A stretch of 62,073 bases of DNA from Streptomyces inusitatus (GCF_014651115.1 NZ_BMWG01000033.1:1-62073); one strand, 5' to 3'; counted from the first letter of the stretch, positions 1 to 8,984 are shown. Notes: generated by a model from the letters alone, not told the origin. Translations and numbers: made by a program.

Positions 1-675
1 TACTCCTCGGGCCCGGCGAACCACTGGTTCTACCTCGCCTCCGAGGGCAGCGGCGCGAAGACCGTCAACGGTGTCTCCTACTACTCGCCCACCTCCGACG
101 GGCTGCCCGTGACCGGTATCGGCCGGGACAAGGCGGCCTTGATCTGGTACAAGGCGCTGACGACCAAGTTCAGCTCCACCACCGACTACGCGGGCGCACG
201 GGCGGGCACCCTCGCGGTCGCCGCCGAGCTGTACGGAGCCACCAGCCCCGAGGTCGCGTCCGTGACCGACGCCTGGGCCGGTGTCAACGTCGGCGACCGG
301 CCCGGCGGCGGCGAGCCCAACCCCCCGGGCACGGTCTTCGAGAACACCACCGCCGTCGCCATTCCGGACCTCGGGCCGCCGGTCACCTCCCCGGTCACCG
401 TCTCCGGCATCCCGGGCAACGCCCCGGCCTCACTGCACATCGGCGTGGACATCACCCACACCTTCCGGGGCGACCTGGCGGTCGATCTGCTGGCACCCGA
501 CGGAACCGTGTATCCGCTCAAGGCGTCCAGCCCCCACGACACCGCGCCCGACCTCAAGAAGTCCTACCGGGTCGACGCCTCGTCGGAGGTGGCGAACGGC
601 GTCTGGCAGCTACGGGTGCAGGACAAGGGCTGGCAGGACACGGGCCGCATCAACAGCTTCAGACTGACATTCTGA
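1..675 (+). CDS. Secreted M4 (thermolysin-like) metallopeptidase with P domain, C-terminal part
   Basis: The reading frame is open from the first base, so this is the 3' end of a gene that starts outside the window. The first ~80 residues match the C-terminal helical domain of M4 neutral metallopeptidases (ANHWFYLASEGS, then a segment around TGIGRDKAALIWYKAL). The catalytic HExxH part lies outside. After a Gly/Pro linker, about residues 115-224 form a proprotein-convertase P/Homo B domain (HTFRGDLAVDLLAPDGT, ending NSFRLTF). This architecture is common in secreted Streptomyces proteases, where the P domain is thought to help stability or substrate binding. The protein should be extracellular. 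Confidence 0.85.
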   Translation, partial: YSSGPANHWFYLASEGSGAKTVNGVSYYSPTSDGLPVTGIGRDKAALIWYKALTTKFSSTTDYAGARAGTLAVAAELYGATSPEVASVTDAWAGVNVGDRPGGGEPNPPGTVFENTTAVAIPDLGPPVTSPVTVSGIPGNAPASLHIGVDITHTFRGDLAVDLLAPDGTVYPLKASSPHDTAPDLKKSYRVDASSEVANGVWQLRVQDKGWQDTGRINSFRLTF

Positions 676-706
676 GGCTGCCGACCGCCGACCGCCGCGA
701 CACACC

Positions 707-2323
707 TCAGTCGGAGGAGAGCACGGTGTCCGGCACCCGCCACGCCGCGATCACGAAGGCGATCAGGGTCACGGCCGCGCCGAGGAGGAAGACGATCCGC
801 GTGCCGTCGGCATAGCCCTCCAGGAAGGGCAGCGCGACCCGGCTGTCGAGGAGCCCCAGGAAGGCGGAGTCCTCCAGATGCAGACCGCCGTCCGCTCGCA
901 GTACGCCCTCCAGCGGGACGGCGTTCGCGGGCTCCTCGGCCAGCAGGCGGTACGACGGGTCCTGGGCCGCGCTGTCCAGGCCCTCGCCGATGCGGGAGCC
1001 GGAGAGGGAGAAGAAGAGGGAGAGGAACGCGGCGGTGCCGACGGTGCCGCCGTTGGAGCGGAAGAAATTGACCGAGGCGGTCGCCGCTCCCATGTCCCGC
1101 TGGGCTATCTCGGACTGGGCGAGCGTGGTGATCGTCTGCATGGACGCGCCCAGGCCGCCGCCCATGAACAGCATGCCGATGGAGACCTGCCAGAGCGGGC
1201 TGTCGGCCCGGAGCGTCGCGAAGACGAGCATGGCGACGGTGAGGGAGCCGATGCCCGCCACCAGATGGACCTTGAACTTCCCCGTACGGGACATCATCCG
1301 GCCGACCAGCATCGTCACCGCCACGTTCGCCACCACGGTGGGCAGTGTGGCGAGACCCGCCTCGATCGGACTCATGCCCCGCACGAGCTGCAAGTACAGC
1401 GGAAGCAGCGCCATCGCGCCGAACATCCCCGCACCGACGACGAAGTGCAGCACGCTCCCCAGCCGGAACGCCTTGACGCGGAACAGCCGCAGCGGCAGCA
1501 GGGCGGCGTCCGCCATCCGGCGTTCCACCAGGACGAAGACGAGCAGCCCGGCCAGCCCGACGGCGTACAGCACCAGTGCGCGCGGGGAGCCCCAGCCCCA
1601 GCCCCGGCCCTGTTCGGCGACGACGAGCAGAGGGACGATGCCGACGGCCAGCGCCGCCGCCCCTCCGTAGTCCAGCCGATGCCGGACGGGCCGGTGCGGG
1701 ATGTGCAGCACCCGCAGGATCACCACGACGGCCAGCGCCGCCAGCGGCACATTGACCAGGAAGATCCAGCGCCAGCCGTCCAGCCCGAGCAGGGTGTCGC
1801 GGCCCGCGAACACCCCGCCCACCAGGGGACCGGCGATGCTGGAGCCCGCGAAGACCGCGGTGATGTACCCCTGGTAACGGCCCCGCTCACGCGGCGAGGT
1901 GATGTCGGCGATGATCGTCATCGCGAGCGACATCAGCCCGCCGCCGCCGAGCCCCTGCACCGCGCGGAACGCCGCGAGCTGATGGATCGACCCGGCGAAC
2001 CCGCAGAGCAGGGACCCCACCGCGAACAGGACGACCGCGCAGAGATAGACCGGCCGGCGGCCGTAGATGTCGGAGAGCTTCCCGTACAGCGGAGTGGCGA
2101 TGGTGCCGGTGACCAGATACGCGGTCGTCACCCACGCCTGCGCGGTCAGCCCGCGCAGATCGTCCGCGATGGTGCGCAGCGCGGACGAGACCACCATCTG
2201 GTCGAGCGCCGCGAGGAACATCCCGAGCATCAACCCGGAGAGCACGGTGACGATCTGACGGTGAGTCAGCCGTACCCGGTCGTTCTCCGGGGTGCCGGGC
2301 GGGGCCGTCTCCGACGAGGTCAC
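707..2323 (-). CDS. MFS drug exporter, DHA2 (14-TM, EmrB/QacA-like) family
   Basis: 538 residues with about 14 hydrophobic segments. Motif A is seen as GKLSDIYGRRP, and the motif-C-like region contains GSSIAGPLVGG. The size and topology fit proton-coupled DHA2 multidrug exporters of the cytoplasmic membrane. The GTG start at 2323 follows an AGGGAG ribosome site. It lies 126 bp downstream of the glycosyltransferase gene on the same strand, so the two may be co-transcribed as an inactivate-and-export resistance unit under the divergent TetR regulator. The spacer contains short repeats of a GGGGGAATGCC-like unit. The substrate cannot be read from sequence. Confidence 0.85.
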   Translation of the reverse strand: MTSSETAPPGTPENDRVRLTHRQIVTVLSGLMLGMFLAALDQMVVSSALRTIADDLRGLTAQAWVTTAYLVTGTIATPLYGKLSDIYGRRPVYLCAVVLFAVGSLLCGFAGSIHQLAAFRAVQGLGGGGLMSLAMTIIADITSPRERGRYQGYITAVFAGSSIAGPLVGGVFAGRDTLLGLDGWRWIFLVNVPLAALAVVVILRVLHIPHRPVRHRLDYGGAAALAVGIVPLLVVAEQGRGWGWGSPRALVLYAVGLAGLLVFVLVERRMADAALLPLRLFRVKAFRLGSVLHFVVGAGMFGAMALLPLYLQLVRGMSPIEAGLATLPTVVANVAVTMLVGRMMSRTGKFKVHLVAGIGSLTVAMLVFATLRADSPLWQVSIGMLFMGGGLGASMQTITTLAQSEIAQRDMGAATASVNFFRSNGGTVGTAAFLSLFFSLSGSRIGEGLDSAAQDPSYRLLAEEPANAVPLEGVLRADGGLHLEDSAFLGLLDSRVALPFLEGYADGTRIVFLLGAAVTLIAFVIAAWRVPDTVLSSD

Positions 2324-2449
2324 ATCATCTCCCTGGGGGAATGCCGGGGGAATGCCTGGGGAACGCCCGGGGGAATGCCCGGGAGACGCGGGTGCGTCGG
2401 CACACCGGCGGAGCGCCGGTCCGGCCCCGCCGTACGGCGGACCGTCCGA

Positions 2450-3670
2450 CTATCCGACGAGGTTCTCCAGATCGGCTACGGCGGTCTCGATCTCCGGCAG
2501 CGCCAGCATGGCCAGCCGCGCCCGGCGTGCCCTCGCCCCGATGGAGGCGTCGGCCAGCACCGCGCGGCAGACCGCCGCGATGCCCTCCGGCGTATGGTCG
2601 GCGATCCTCCGGCCGAGGCCCAGCTCCTCGACGCGCTGCGCGTTGCCGTGCTGATCGCCGAACTGGGGCAGCACCGCCATGGGCGTCGCCGTGCGCAGGG
2701 ACTCCCGGACGCTGTTGAACCCGCCGTGGGTGAGGAACAGGTCGACGGACTCCAGCAGCAGCGGCTGCGGCAGATACTCGGTGACATGGACGTGCGACGG
2801 CACCCCCTCGACGTCCGCCGGGAGCCCGGAGGTCGACAGGATGACGGTGCACTCCTCCAGCAGCGCCAATGCCTCGATGATCGTTCGCAGTGTCCCGGCG
2901 GGCTCCGCCACCGGGAACACGTCCTTGAGGTTCTCCTCCGCCTCGTCCCCCCGCTGCTGGAGCATGGGCAGCGCGGTGCCCAGGGCGGCGAACACCAGCG
3001 GCCGGTCGGTGGGCAGCTCCGTGATCCACTGCGGCAGTACCGCGTGCCGGTCCACCCCCACCGTCTGCCGGTACGACAAGGAGATCGGCATGTGCCGGGT
3101 GAAGGAGTAGGCCGGGGGGACGTAGTCGACGCGCCCCCGGGGCACGATCGACAACGGGTCCTCCTGGAGCGGCAGACCGTGCTCCTCCCGCAGGGAGTTG
3201 AGGCCCGGCAGCAGCTCGGCGGGGTCGAACGAGTTGGTGGAACCGGACGGAGTCGGCAGCTGGGGGATGCCCAGCAGCTCGGCGGTGAGGACGCTGGCCA
3301 TGTCCATGCCGTCGCGGAGGATCAGATCGGGGCGGAACTCCCGAGCGAGGGGGAGCAGCGGGTCAAGGAGGTCCCGCGCCATCGCGCCGGACAGCTCACG
3401 GGCCATGAGGCTCATCATCAGCCGGCCCCGCTCCTCCTCGTCCAGATCCGTACGGGCGGCGAGCGCGGTCAGCTCGGGCATCGCGTGGTAGCCGGGCATC
3501 AAGTCGGGCATACATTCGGTCACTTGGACGTCGTCCCGCTCGAAGACCGAGGCGACGTGCGGGGTGGTGGCCGCCCTCACCTCGTGCCCGGCCGCGGCGA
3601 GCGCCCGGGCCAGGGGAAGTTGGGCGCGCCCGTGCGAGGGGCTGCCGATGGTGGTGAACAGGACGCGCAT
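2450..3670 (-). CDS. Macrolide-type UDP-glycosyltransferase (GT1, MGT/OleD-like)
   Basis: 406 residues from ATG at 3670. A longer frame to 3898 exists, but the family N-terminus (MRVLFTTIGSPSHGRAQLPLARAL) starts here. GT-B fold features are visible: an N-terminal acceptor-binding half, and a C-terminal sugar-nucleotide half with the signature THGGFNSVRE followed by PQFGDQHGNAQRV. Such enzymes transfer a sugar from a nucleotide donor to macrolides or other aglycones, for self-resistance or tailoring. With the downstream exporter and divergent TetR gene it forms a small drug-handling cassette. Acceptor and donor are unknown. The PTM cluster is 14 kb away and has no known need for it. Confidence 0.85.
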   Translation of the reverse strand: MRVLFTTIGSPSHGRAQLPLARALAAAGHEVRAATTPHVASVFERDDVQVTECMPDLMPGYHAMPELTALAARTDLDEEERGRLMMSLMARELSGAMARDLLDPLLPLAREFRPDLILRDGMDMASVLTAELLGIPQLPTPSGSTNSFDPAELLPGLNSLREEHGLPLQEDPLSIVPRGRVDYVPPAYSFTRHMPISLSYRQTVGVDRHAVLPQWITELPTDRPLVFAALGTALPMLQQRGDEAEENLKDVFPVAEPAGTLRTIIEALALLEECTVILSTSGLPADVEGVPSHVHVTEYLPQPLLLESVDLFLTHGGFNSVRESLRTATPMAVLPQFGDQHGNAQRVEELGLGRRIADHTPEGIAAVCRAVLADASIGARARRARLAMLALPEIETAVADLENLVG

Positions 3671-3803
3671 GATGAGCCCTTTCCGTCGGGGGGTGGTCGC
3701 CGCGAGGAGAGAGGCTGTCCGGTGGCCGAGCGGCCCCGCCGGGCTGAACGGCATCCGACGCCATCGCCCCTTGACCAGAAAATATGGCCGGTACAGCCTT
3801 GGG

Positions 3804-3830
3804 TCAACGATCGGTGACAACGTTCGATGA
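3804..3830. promoter_or_regulatory. Imperfect dyad, candidate TetR operator
   Basis: A 27-bp region centred at 3817 pairs at 10 of 13 half-site positions (outer TCA.CGA.CG against CG.TCG.TGA). It lies between the divergent glycosyltransferase (start 3670) and TetR gene (start 3932), where an autoregulating repressor controlling both genes would bind. Immediately downstream (about 3860-3905) is a run of CGCACCCGCATC-like imperfect repeats. Confidence 0.4.
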
Positions 3831-3931
3831 CTTTTGGACACAGGGGAATTCGCACCCCGCGCACCCGTGACCGCACCCGCATCCGCACCCGCATCCACAC
3901 CCGTGATTCGACTCGGCCGGAGGTACGACAG

Positions 3932-4564
3932 GTGAACGCACCGGGCACATCACAAAGGGGCGGAACGACGCCGTCACGCGCCCGCAAGCCCGACGCCGCG
4001 GACACCCGCGCCGCGCTGACGGAGGCCGCCGCCCTGCGGTTCGGGCGGTACGGCTACAAGGGCGCCAGCGTGCGCGACATCGCCAGGGACGCGGGGGTGG
4101 ACGCCGCGCTCGTCTACCGCTACTTCGGCTCAAAAGAAGCACTCTTCGCGGCGGTCTCGACGAGCACCGCCCTGTTCGAACCGCTGCGCGGGCTTCCGCT
4201 GGAAGACGTCGCGGAGTGGGTCCGCGACATCGTCGTCAACGCGCCCCGCGGTGACGAGGAGGTCCCGCACCCGGTGCTGTCGGTGCTCCGCTCCTCCGAC
4301 CGGGAGGAGGCGGTCGGACGGCTCCGCGAGGAGATCACCGAGGTCTTCACGGAGAGCTTCGCCCGGCGGCTCGACGGCCCGGACGCCGCGCTGCGCGCCG
4401 AGTTGCTCTCGGCCTGGCTGCTCGGCGCGACCCTGATGCGGATGGCCCTGCGCACCCCGGCGCTGGGCTCCGCCCCGCCCGGCGCGCTGCTGAGATATCT
4501 CCGGGCGGGAATAGACCCGCTGCTCAGCCCGCCCGACGGCTACGACAGATCGGGGAGCCGATGA
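3932..4564 (+). CDS. TetR family transcriptional regulator
   Basis: 210 residues from GTG at 3932, preceded by CGGAGG nine bases upstream. The frame stays open to 3827, but those residues are a low-complexity Arg/Thr run encoded by repeats and are unlikely to be translated. The N-terminal TetR_N helix-turn-helix is clear (ALTEAAALRFGRYGYKGAS, then VRDIARDAGVDAALVYRYFGSKEALFAA). The C-terminal ligand-binding domain is variable. It is divergent from the glycosyltransferase/exporter pair and probably represses it until a drug-like ligand binds. Confidence 0.9.
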   Translation: MNAPGTSQRGGTTPSRARKPDAADTRAALTEAAALRFGRYGYKGASVRDIARDAGVDAALVYRYFGSKEALFAAVSTSTALFEPLRGLPLEDVAEWVRDIVVNAPRGDEEVPHPVLSVLRSSDREEAVGRLREEITEVFTESFARRLDGPDAALRAELLSAWLLGATLMRMALRTPALGSAPPGALLRYLRAGIDPLLSPPDGYDRSGSR

Positions 4565-4619
4565 GGGGCGCGCGCCGCTGAGGCGGGGGCCGGTGGGACA
4601 GGGGATCGGCGCGCCCCTC
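4563..4619. terminator. Bidirectional hairpin between convergent tetR and deoR genes
   Basis: Perfect 11-bp arms GAGGGGCGCGC (4563-4573) and GCGCGCCCCTC (4609-4619) flank a 35-nt loop in the gap between the convergent genes. There is no U-tract, as is usual for Streptomyces terminators. Confidence 0.55.
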
Positions 4620-4626
4620 CCGTACC

Positions 4627-5400
4627 TCACGGGCCGGCGGCGACCGTGACCCGCGTCCGCTCCCGCAGCCCGGCGAGCAGCTCCGGCTCCGCGCCCTCGT
4701 CCACGATGAGATGCCCGAGATCGCTCACCGGGGCGAGCCGGTGCAGCGCGGTACGGGCGAGCTTGGTGCGGTCCATGAGCATCACCCTCGACGCGGACGA
4801 GGCGAGCATGGCCCGTTTCACCAGCACCACGTCCTGCTCCTGGTGGTAGGCCATCCGGGCGTCCAGCGCCGAGGTCGAGACCGCCACGAGATCCACGGAG
4901 AGCGCCTCGATGGCCTCGACGCAGGGCACCCCGAGAAAGGAGTCATGGGTACGGGAGTACTCGCCGCCCAGGGCGATCAGCCGGACGCCCTCCCGGTCGG
5001 CGAAGACGTCGACCACCCGCCGGGCGTTGGTGACCACGGTGAGCGGAGCCATGTCCACCAGCAGCCGCGCCATCGCCAGCACGGTGGTCGAGTCGTCCAG
5101 CATCACCGACATCCCGGGCTCCACCAGCTTCGCGGCGGTGCGCGCTATGGCCTGCTTCGCGGCCGTGTTGACGCCGAGCCGGTAGTCGAGGCCGGCTTCG
5201 AACACCGTGGACGGCAGGGCGGAGGCGCCGCCCCGGAAGCGCCGCAGCACACCCCGGCGTTCGAGCTCGTCCAGGTCCCGGTGGACGGTCATCAGGCTCA
5301 CCCCGGTGAGCCGCGCCAGCGCTGCCCCGGTGGCCGTGCCGTGTTCCATGACGTGGTCGGCGATGCGCCGTCGGCGCGCGTCGCCGGATGCTCTCTCCAT
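4627..5400 (-). CDS. DeoR family transcriptional regulator (sugar operon repressor)
   Basis: 257 residues from ATG at 5400. An in-frame GTG at 5415 is possible, but neither has a clear ribosome site. The N-terminal DeoR helix-turn-helix reads RRRRIADHVMEHGTATGAALARLTGV then SLMTVHRDLDELERRGVLRR. The C-terminal DeoRC sugar-phosphate sensor domain contains DDSTTVLAMARLL and LGGEY. It is divergent from a XylFGH-like sugar ABC operon, which it probably represses in response to a phosphorylated sugar. A dyad just upstream of the start suggests autoregulation. Confidence 0.9.
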   Translation of the reverse strand: MERASGDARRRRIADHVMEHGTATGAALARLTGVSLMTVHRDLDELERRGVLRRFRGGASALPSTVFEAGLDYRLGVNTAAKQAIARTAAKLVEPGMSVMLDDSTTVLAMARLLVDMAPLTVVTNARRVVDVFADREGVRLIALGGEYSRTHDSFLGVPCVEAIEALSVDLVAVSTSALDARMAYHQEQDVVLVKRAMLASSASRVMLMDRTKLARTALHRLAPVSDLGHLIVDEGAEPELLAGLRERTRVTVAAGP

Positions 5401-5419
5401 GGGCCCCAGTCTCACAGGT

Positions 5420-5442
5420 GGGCTGTTGAATCCAACAAGCCC
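5420..5442. promoter_or_regulatory. Inverted repeat upstream of deoR-type gene, candidate operator
   Basis: GGGC-TGTTG-AATC-CAACA-A-GCCC lies 20 bp upstream of the DeoR start. The arms are perfect apart from one bulged A. The core TGTTGAATCCAACA is nearly symmetrical and is well placed for autoregulation. Confidence 0.45.
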
Positions 5443-5578
5443 CCGCGGTCCGCCGCCCCCGGCGGGCGCTTCGGATGAACACGGCTGCCATGAGCCGTGG
5501 TTGACCGGATCTCACCAGGTGGCGGCGTACTCCTCGGGGTGTTTCACGGGCACCGCGCCCTTAATTCCGACAGACTCA

Positions 5579-5606
5579 TTGACAGTATTAACGAAATCGA
5601 TGTTAA
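5579..5606 (+). promoter_or_regulatory. Promoter with embedded operator of the sugar ABC operon
   Basis: An exact TTGACA -35 box (5579-5584) is followed, at promoter spacing, by an AT-rich TTAAGT-like -10 (about 5603-5608). The inverted repeat TTAAC-N9-GTTAA (5588-5606) sits between and over these elements, a classic repressor position. The 325-bp gap between DeoR and the binding-protein gene holds only this promoter, the dyad at 5420-5442 and a leader. I see no gene there. Confidence 0.45.
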
Positions 5607-5725
5607 GTGTATTTGCGCGGATTAGGGTCGAAGGTCTACCGGACGGTGTCCGGGGTTTCGCGACGGGGGCGTCGTCCCGCCCGTCGCCGGCCCGGTGCCG
5701 CGGGCGGAATTCCAAGGAGACTCCA

Positions 5726-6799
5726 GTGAAGCACTCCTCCCTCAGAACGCTCGCCGCGACGGTCTCCGTCACGGCCGTACTCGTCTCCATCGCGGGCTGT
5801 TCGGCGAATGATTCGGCCAAGGGTTCGGGGAAGGACTCCGCGAAGATCGCTTTTCTCATGCCCGATCTCGCCTCCACCCGCTACGAGTTGTACGACGCAC
5901 CGCTTTTCAAGGCCAGGATGAAAGAACTCTGCGACGGCTGCGCCGTTCTCTATCAGAACGCGGGCGGCGACGCGGCCAAGCAGCAACAGCAGGCGAACTC
6001 GGCCATCGCCCAGGGGGCGGAGGCCATCGTCATCGACCCGGTGGACTCGGCCGCCGCGGTCACCACCGTCCGTACCGCGCAGGCCCGCGGCATACCGGTC
6101 ATCGCGTACGACCGGCCGATACCCAGGGCCAGGGCCGATTTCTACGTCTCCTTCGACAACGAGAAGATCGGCGCGATGATCGGCCAGTCGCTGGTCGACC
6201 GGCTGCGGAAGACCTCGGCCAAGGGCGGCATCCTCCAGGTCAACGGCTCGCCCACGGACGCGGCGGCCGGTCTGATCAAGAAGGGTATTCACCGGGCCGT
6301 CGACTCCAGCGGATTCGATCTCCTCGCCGAATACGACACCCCGGCCTGGGAACCGAGCAAGGCGCAGGACTGGGTCAGCGGACAGATCAGCAAATTCCCC
6401 GGCCGGATCGCCGGAGTGGTGGCGGCCAATGACGGCACGGGCGGCGGAGCCGTCGCGGCGTTCAGGGCCGCGGGCGTCAAAGTGCCGCCCGTGACCGGAA
6501 ATGACGCGGAGGCCGCCGCCGCGCAGCGGATCGTGAGCGGCGATCAATACAACACGATCTCCAAACCGATCAAGACCGTCGCCCGGTCCGCCGCCGAGGC
6601 CGCGTTCGCCCTTCTCCGGGGCGAGACGCCCAAGGGGAATGCCACGCTTTTCGACACCCCTTCCGAACTCTTCACCCCCACCGTCGTCACCCGGGACAAC
6701 ATCGCGGAGGTGCTGGTGGGTTCCGGGAAGCCGCTCAAGACCGCCGAGGTCTGCACCGCGAACTACGCCGCGGCCTGCGCCGGGCTCGGCATCGAGTAG
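5726..6799 (+). CDS. Sugar ABC transporter substrate-binding lipoprotein (XylF-like)
   Basis: 357 residues from GTG at 5726, with AAGGAG seven bases upstream. A lipoprotein signal peptide ends in the lipobox SIAGC. The mature part is a type-I periplasmic-binding fold of the ribose/xylose group, with conserved AIAQGAEAIVIDPVD, AYDRPI and VVAANDGTGGGAVAAF. It should capture a pentose or related sugar outside the membrane and deliver it to the permease. It is first in a three-gene operon (8-bp gap, then a 4-bp overlap) under the DeoR-linked promoter. Confidence 0.9.
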   Translation: MKHSSLRTLAATVSVTAVLVSIAGCSANDSAKGSGKDSAKIAFLMPDLASTRYELYDAPLFKARMKELCDGCAVLYQNAGGDAAKQQQQANSAIAQGAEAIVIDPVDSAAAVTTVRTAQARGIPVIAYDRPIPRARADFYVSFDNEKIGAMIGQSLVDRLRKTSAKGGILQVNGSPTDAAAGLIKKGIHRAVDSSGFDLLAEYDTPAWEPSKAQDWVSGQISKFPGRIAGVVAANDGTGGGAVAAFRAAGVKVPPVTGNDAEAAAAQRIVSGDQYNTISKPIKTVARSAAEAAFALLRGETPKGNATLFDTPSELFTPTVVTRDNIAEVLVGSGKPLKTAEVCTANYAAACAGLGIE

Positions 6800-6806
6800 G
6801 CGCGCC

Positions 6807-7691
6807 ATGTCCTCCGTACCGGTACCCGTGCCCGTACCCGCGCCGCCGCCCCGGCCGGGGCGAGGGGGCCCACTGCTCTCCCTGCGCGGCATCAGCAAGT
6901 CCTTCGGCGCGGTCGCCGCGCTCACCGATGTCTCCCTCGATGTCGCGGCCGGTCAGGTGCTCGCCCTGGTGGGGGACAACGGCGCGGGGAAGTCCACCCT
7001 GGTCAAGGTGCTCTCCGGGGTCCATCCACCGGACTTCGGGACCATCGTCTTCGGCTCGCGGACCGTGACCGTCCCCTCGCCCGCCGCCGCCCGGCAGCTC
7101 GGCATCGCGACGGTCTTCCAGGATCTCGCCCTCTGCGAGAACCTGAATGTGGTGGAGAACCTCTACCTCGGCCGTGAACTGCGCGGACTCCGCCTCGACG
7201 ACGTCACCATGGAAGTGACCTCGCGCGCGCTGCTCGACGAGCTGTCGGCCACCATCCCCTCCGTACGGCTGCCGGTGGCCGCCCTCTCGGGCGGTCAGCG
7301 CCAGACGGTGGCCATCGCCCGGTCGCTGCTCGGCGACCCGAAGGTGATCATCCTGGACGAGCCCACGGCGGCCCTGGGGGTGGCCCAGACCGCCGAAGTG
7401 CTCAATCTGATCGAGCGGCTCAGGGAACGAGGCCTCGGCGTGATCATGGTCAGCCACAGCATGGCCGAGGTGAAAGCGGTCGCCGACACCGTGGCCGTGC
7501 TCCGGCTCGGCCGGAACAACGGGGTGTTCGACGCGTCCGACGCGACGGCCTCGGAGCTGGTGGCCGCCATCACCGGGGCCACGGACAACGTCGTCAGCCG
7601 CCGCGCGGGCCGTCCCGCGGCCGTGCCGCCGGAGACAGCCGTGCCGCCGCCCCCGGCCGGCGCCGACCCGGACAGGAGTCCCCGATCATGA
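6807..7691 (+). CDS. Sugar ABC transporter ATP-binding protein (XylG-like, single domain)
   Basis: 294 residues from ATG at 6807. After a Pro/Val-rich N-terminal tail, one ABC domain carries Walker A GDNGAGKST, signature LSGGQRQ, Walker B VIILDEPTAAL and the H-loop VSHS. RbsA and E. coli XylG have two fused ABC domains, whereas this has one, so a homodimer is expected, as in several actinobacterial xylFGH and frcA systems. The C-terminus beyond about residue 265 is a Pro/Ala-rich tail. The stop overlaps the permease start by 4 bp, indicating translational coupling. Confidence 0.9.
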   Translation: MSSVPVPVPVPAPPPRPGRGGPLLSLRGISKSFGAVAALTDVSLDVAAGQVLALVGDNGAGKSTLVKVLSGVHPPDFGTIVFGSRTVTVPSPAAARQLGIATVFQDLALCENLNVVENLYLGRELRGLRLDDVTMEVTSRALLDELSATIPSVRLPVAALSGGQRQTVAIARSLLGDPKVIILDEPTAALGVAQTAEVLNLIERLRERGLGVIMVSHSMAEVKAVADTVAVLRLGRNNGVFDASDATASELVAAITGATDNVVSRRAGRPAAVPPETAVPPPPAGADPDRSPRS

Positions 7692-8938
7692 CGCGACCGG
7701 CGGCGGCACCAGACCTCCCGGCGGCCGGGCCGCCCGGGGAGCGAAGGGCCGCCCCCGGCCCCCGGCGCGCCCTCGCGGCCGCTTCGGCCCGGCTGCGCGG
7801 CGGCGATCTCGGGATCGCGCCCGTCGTCGCCGGTCTGGTCGTGATCTGGACCGTGATGCAGCTGCTCAACCCGATCTTCCTGTCGAGCGCCAACCTCACC
7901 AATCTGGCGCTCGAAAGCGTCCCGGTCGGCGTCATCGCCCTCGGTGTGGTCTGCGTCCTCCTCGTCGGACAGATCGATCTCTCCGTCGGCTCGGTCAGCG
8001 GGCTCAGCGCGGCCGTCCTCGCGGTCCTCTTCGTGGACCGGGGGCTGCCCGCCTGGGCCGCCGTGTCGGCCGCGCTCCTGCTCGCCGTGGCGATCGGCTG
8101 GTTCTACGCCCAGGTGCACAACCGGCTGGGCGTGCCCAGCTTCGTCGTCACCCTCGCCGGGCTGCTCGGCTTCCTCGGGCTGCAACTGTGGATCCTCGGC
8201 TCGAAGGGCTCCATCAACCTCCCCTTCGACTCCGGCCTGGTGACCTTCGCCCAACTCCACTTCGTACCGCCCTGGCTGGCCTACACCATGGTCGCCGCCG
8301 GCGCGCTCGCGCTCTACGCGACCGGCCACGCGCGCGCGAGCGAGCGCCGCCGGGCGGGGCTGCCCGCCCCCTCGTGGCGCACACCGGCGGTACGGAGTCT
8401 GGCCCTGCTCCTGGGTCTCGGCACGGCCGTCTGGTATCTCAACCGCGACCGGGGCGTGGGCTGGATGTTCGTCCTCTTCCTCGCCCTGGTGTTCGCGCTC
8501 CACTACCTCCTGACCCGTACCCGCTTCGGCAAGGCGATGTACGCGGTCGGCGGCAACGCCGAGGCGGCCCGGCGCGCGGGCATCGACGTCAAGGCGGTCC
8601 TCACCGCCGCCTTCGTGCTCTGCACCACCCTCGCCGCCACCGGCGGGATCCTGGCCGCTTCCCGGCTCGCCGCCGCCAACCAGAGCAGCGGCGGCGGCGA
8701 TGTGAACCTCAACGCCATCGCGGCGGCCGTCATCGGCGGCACCAGCCTGTTCGGCGGCCGGGGGAGCGCGTTCGCCGCGCTCCTCGGCGTGCTGGTCATC
8801 CAGTCGATCTCCAGCGGGCTGACCCTGCTCAATCTCGACTCCGCCTACCGCTTCATGGTCACCGGCGCGGTTCTCCTCCTGGCGGTCGCCCTGGACTCGG
8901 CGGCCCGCCGCTCACGGGCCGCCCACGGCAGAGCCTGA
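7688..8938 (+). CDS. Sugar ABC transporter permease (XylH-like)
   Basis: 416 residues with about ten membrane segments. The family motif LVGQIDLSVGSVSGLSAA and the C-terminal AAAVIGGTSLFGGRGSAFAALLGVL identify the ribose/xylose permease group. The length of about 400 residues, with an extra loop in the middle, fits XylH better than RbsC. It completes the operon. The sugar is inferred only from overall similarity. Confidence 0.9.
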   Translation: MTRPAAAPDLPAAGPPGERRAAPGPRRALAAASARLRGGDLGIAPVVAGLVVIWTVMQLLNPIFLSSANLTNLALESVPVGVIALGVVCVLLVGQIDLSVGSVSGLSAAVLAVLFVDRGLPAWAAVSAALLLAVAIGWFYAQVHNRLGVPSFVVTLAGLLGFLGLQLWILGSKGSINLPFDSGLVTFAQLHFVPPWLAYTMVAAGALALYATGHARASERRRAGLPAPSWRTPAVRSLALLLGLGTAVWYLNRDRGVGWMFVLFLALVFALHYLLTRTRFGKAMYAVGGNAEAARRAGIDVKAVLTAAFVLCTTLAATGGILAASRLAAANQSSGGGDVNLNAIAAAVIGGTSLFGGRGSAFAALLGVLVIQSISSGLTLLNLDSAYRFMVTGAVLLLAVALDSAARRSRAAHGRA

Positions 8939-8943
8939 GCCCG

Positions 8944-8984
8944 CCGGGCCGGCCCGGGCCGGGCCGGCCCGGGCCGGCCCGGGG
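8944..8984. terminator. GC-only hairpin between convergent sugar ABC operon and DJ-1 gene
   Basis: The gap is filled by overlapping copies of GGGCCGGCCC, which can fold into several alternative very stable stems. It is placed to terminate both converging transcripts. Confidence 0.5.

Noticed and set aside
878..3817. Long plus-strand open frame of 979 codons
   Set aside because: It runs antisense to the exporter and glycosyltransferase genes, has an Arg/Gln/Gly/Pro-rich composition with no motifs, and is a high-GC shadow frame.
3827..3931. N-terminal extension of the TetR regulator
   Set aside because: The extra residues are Arg/Thr repeats encoded by CGCACC-type DNA repeats, and a GTG with a good ribosome site follows at 3932.
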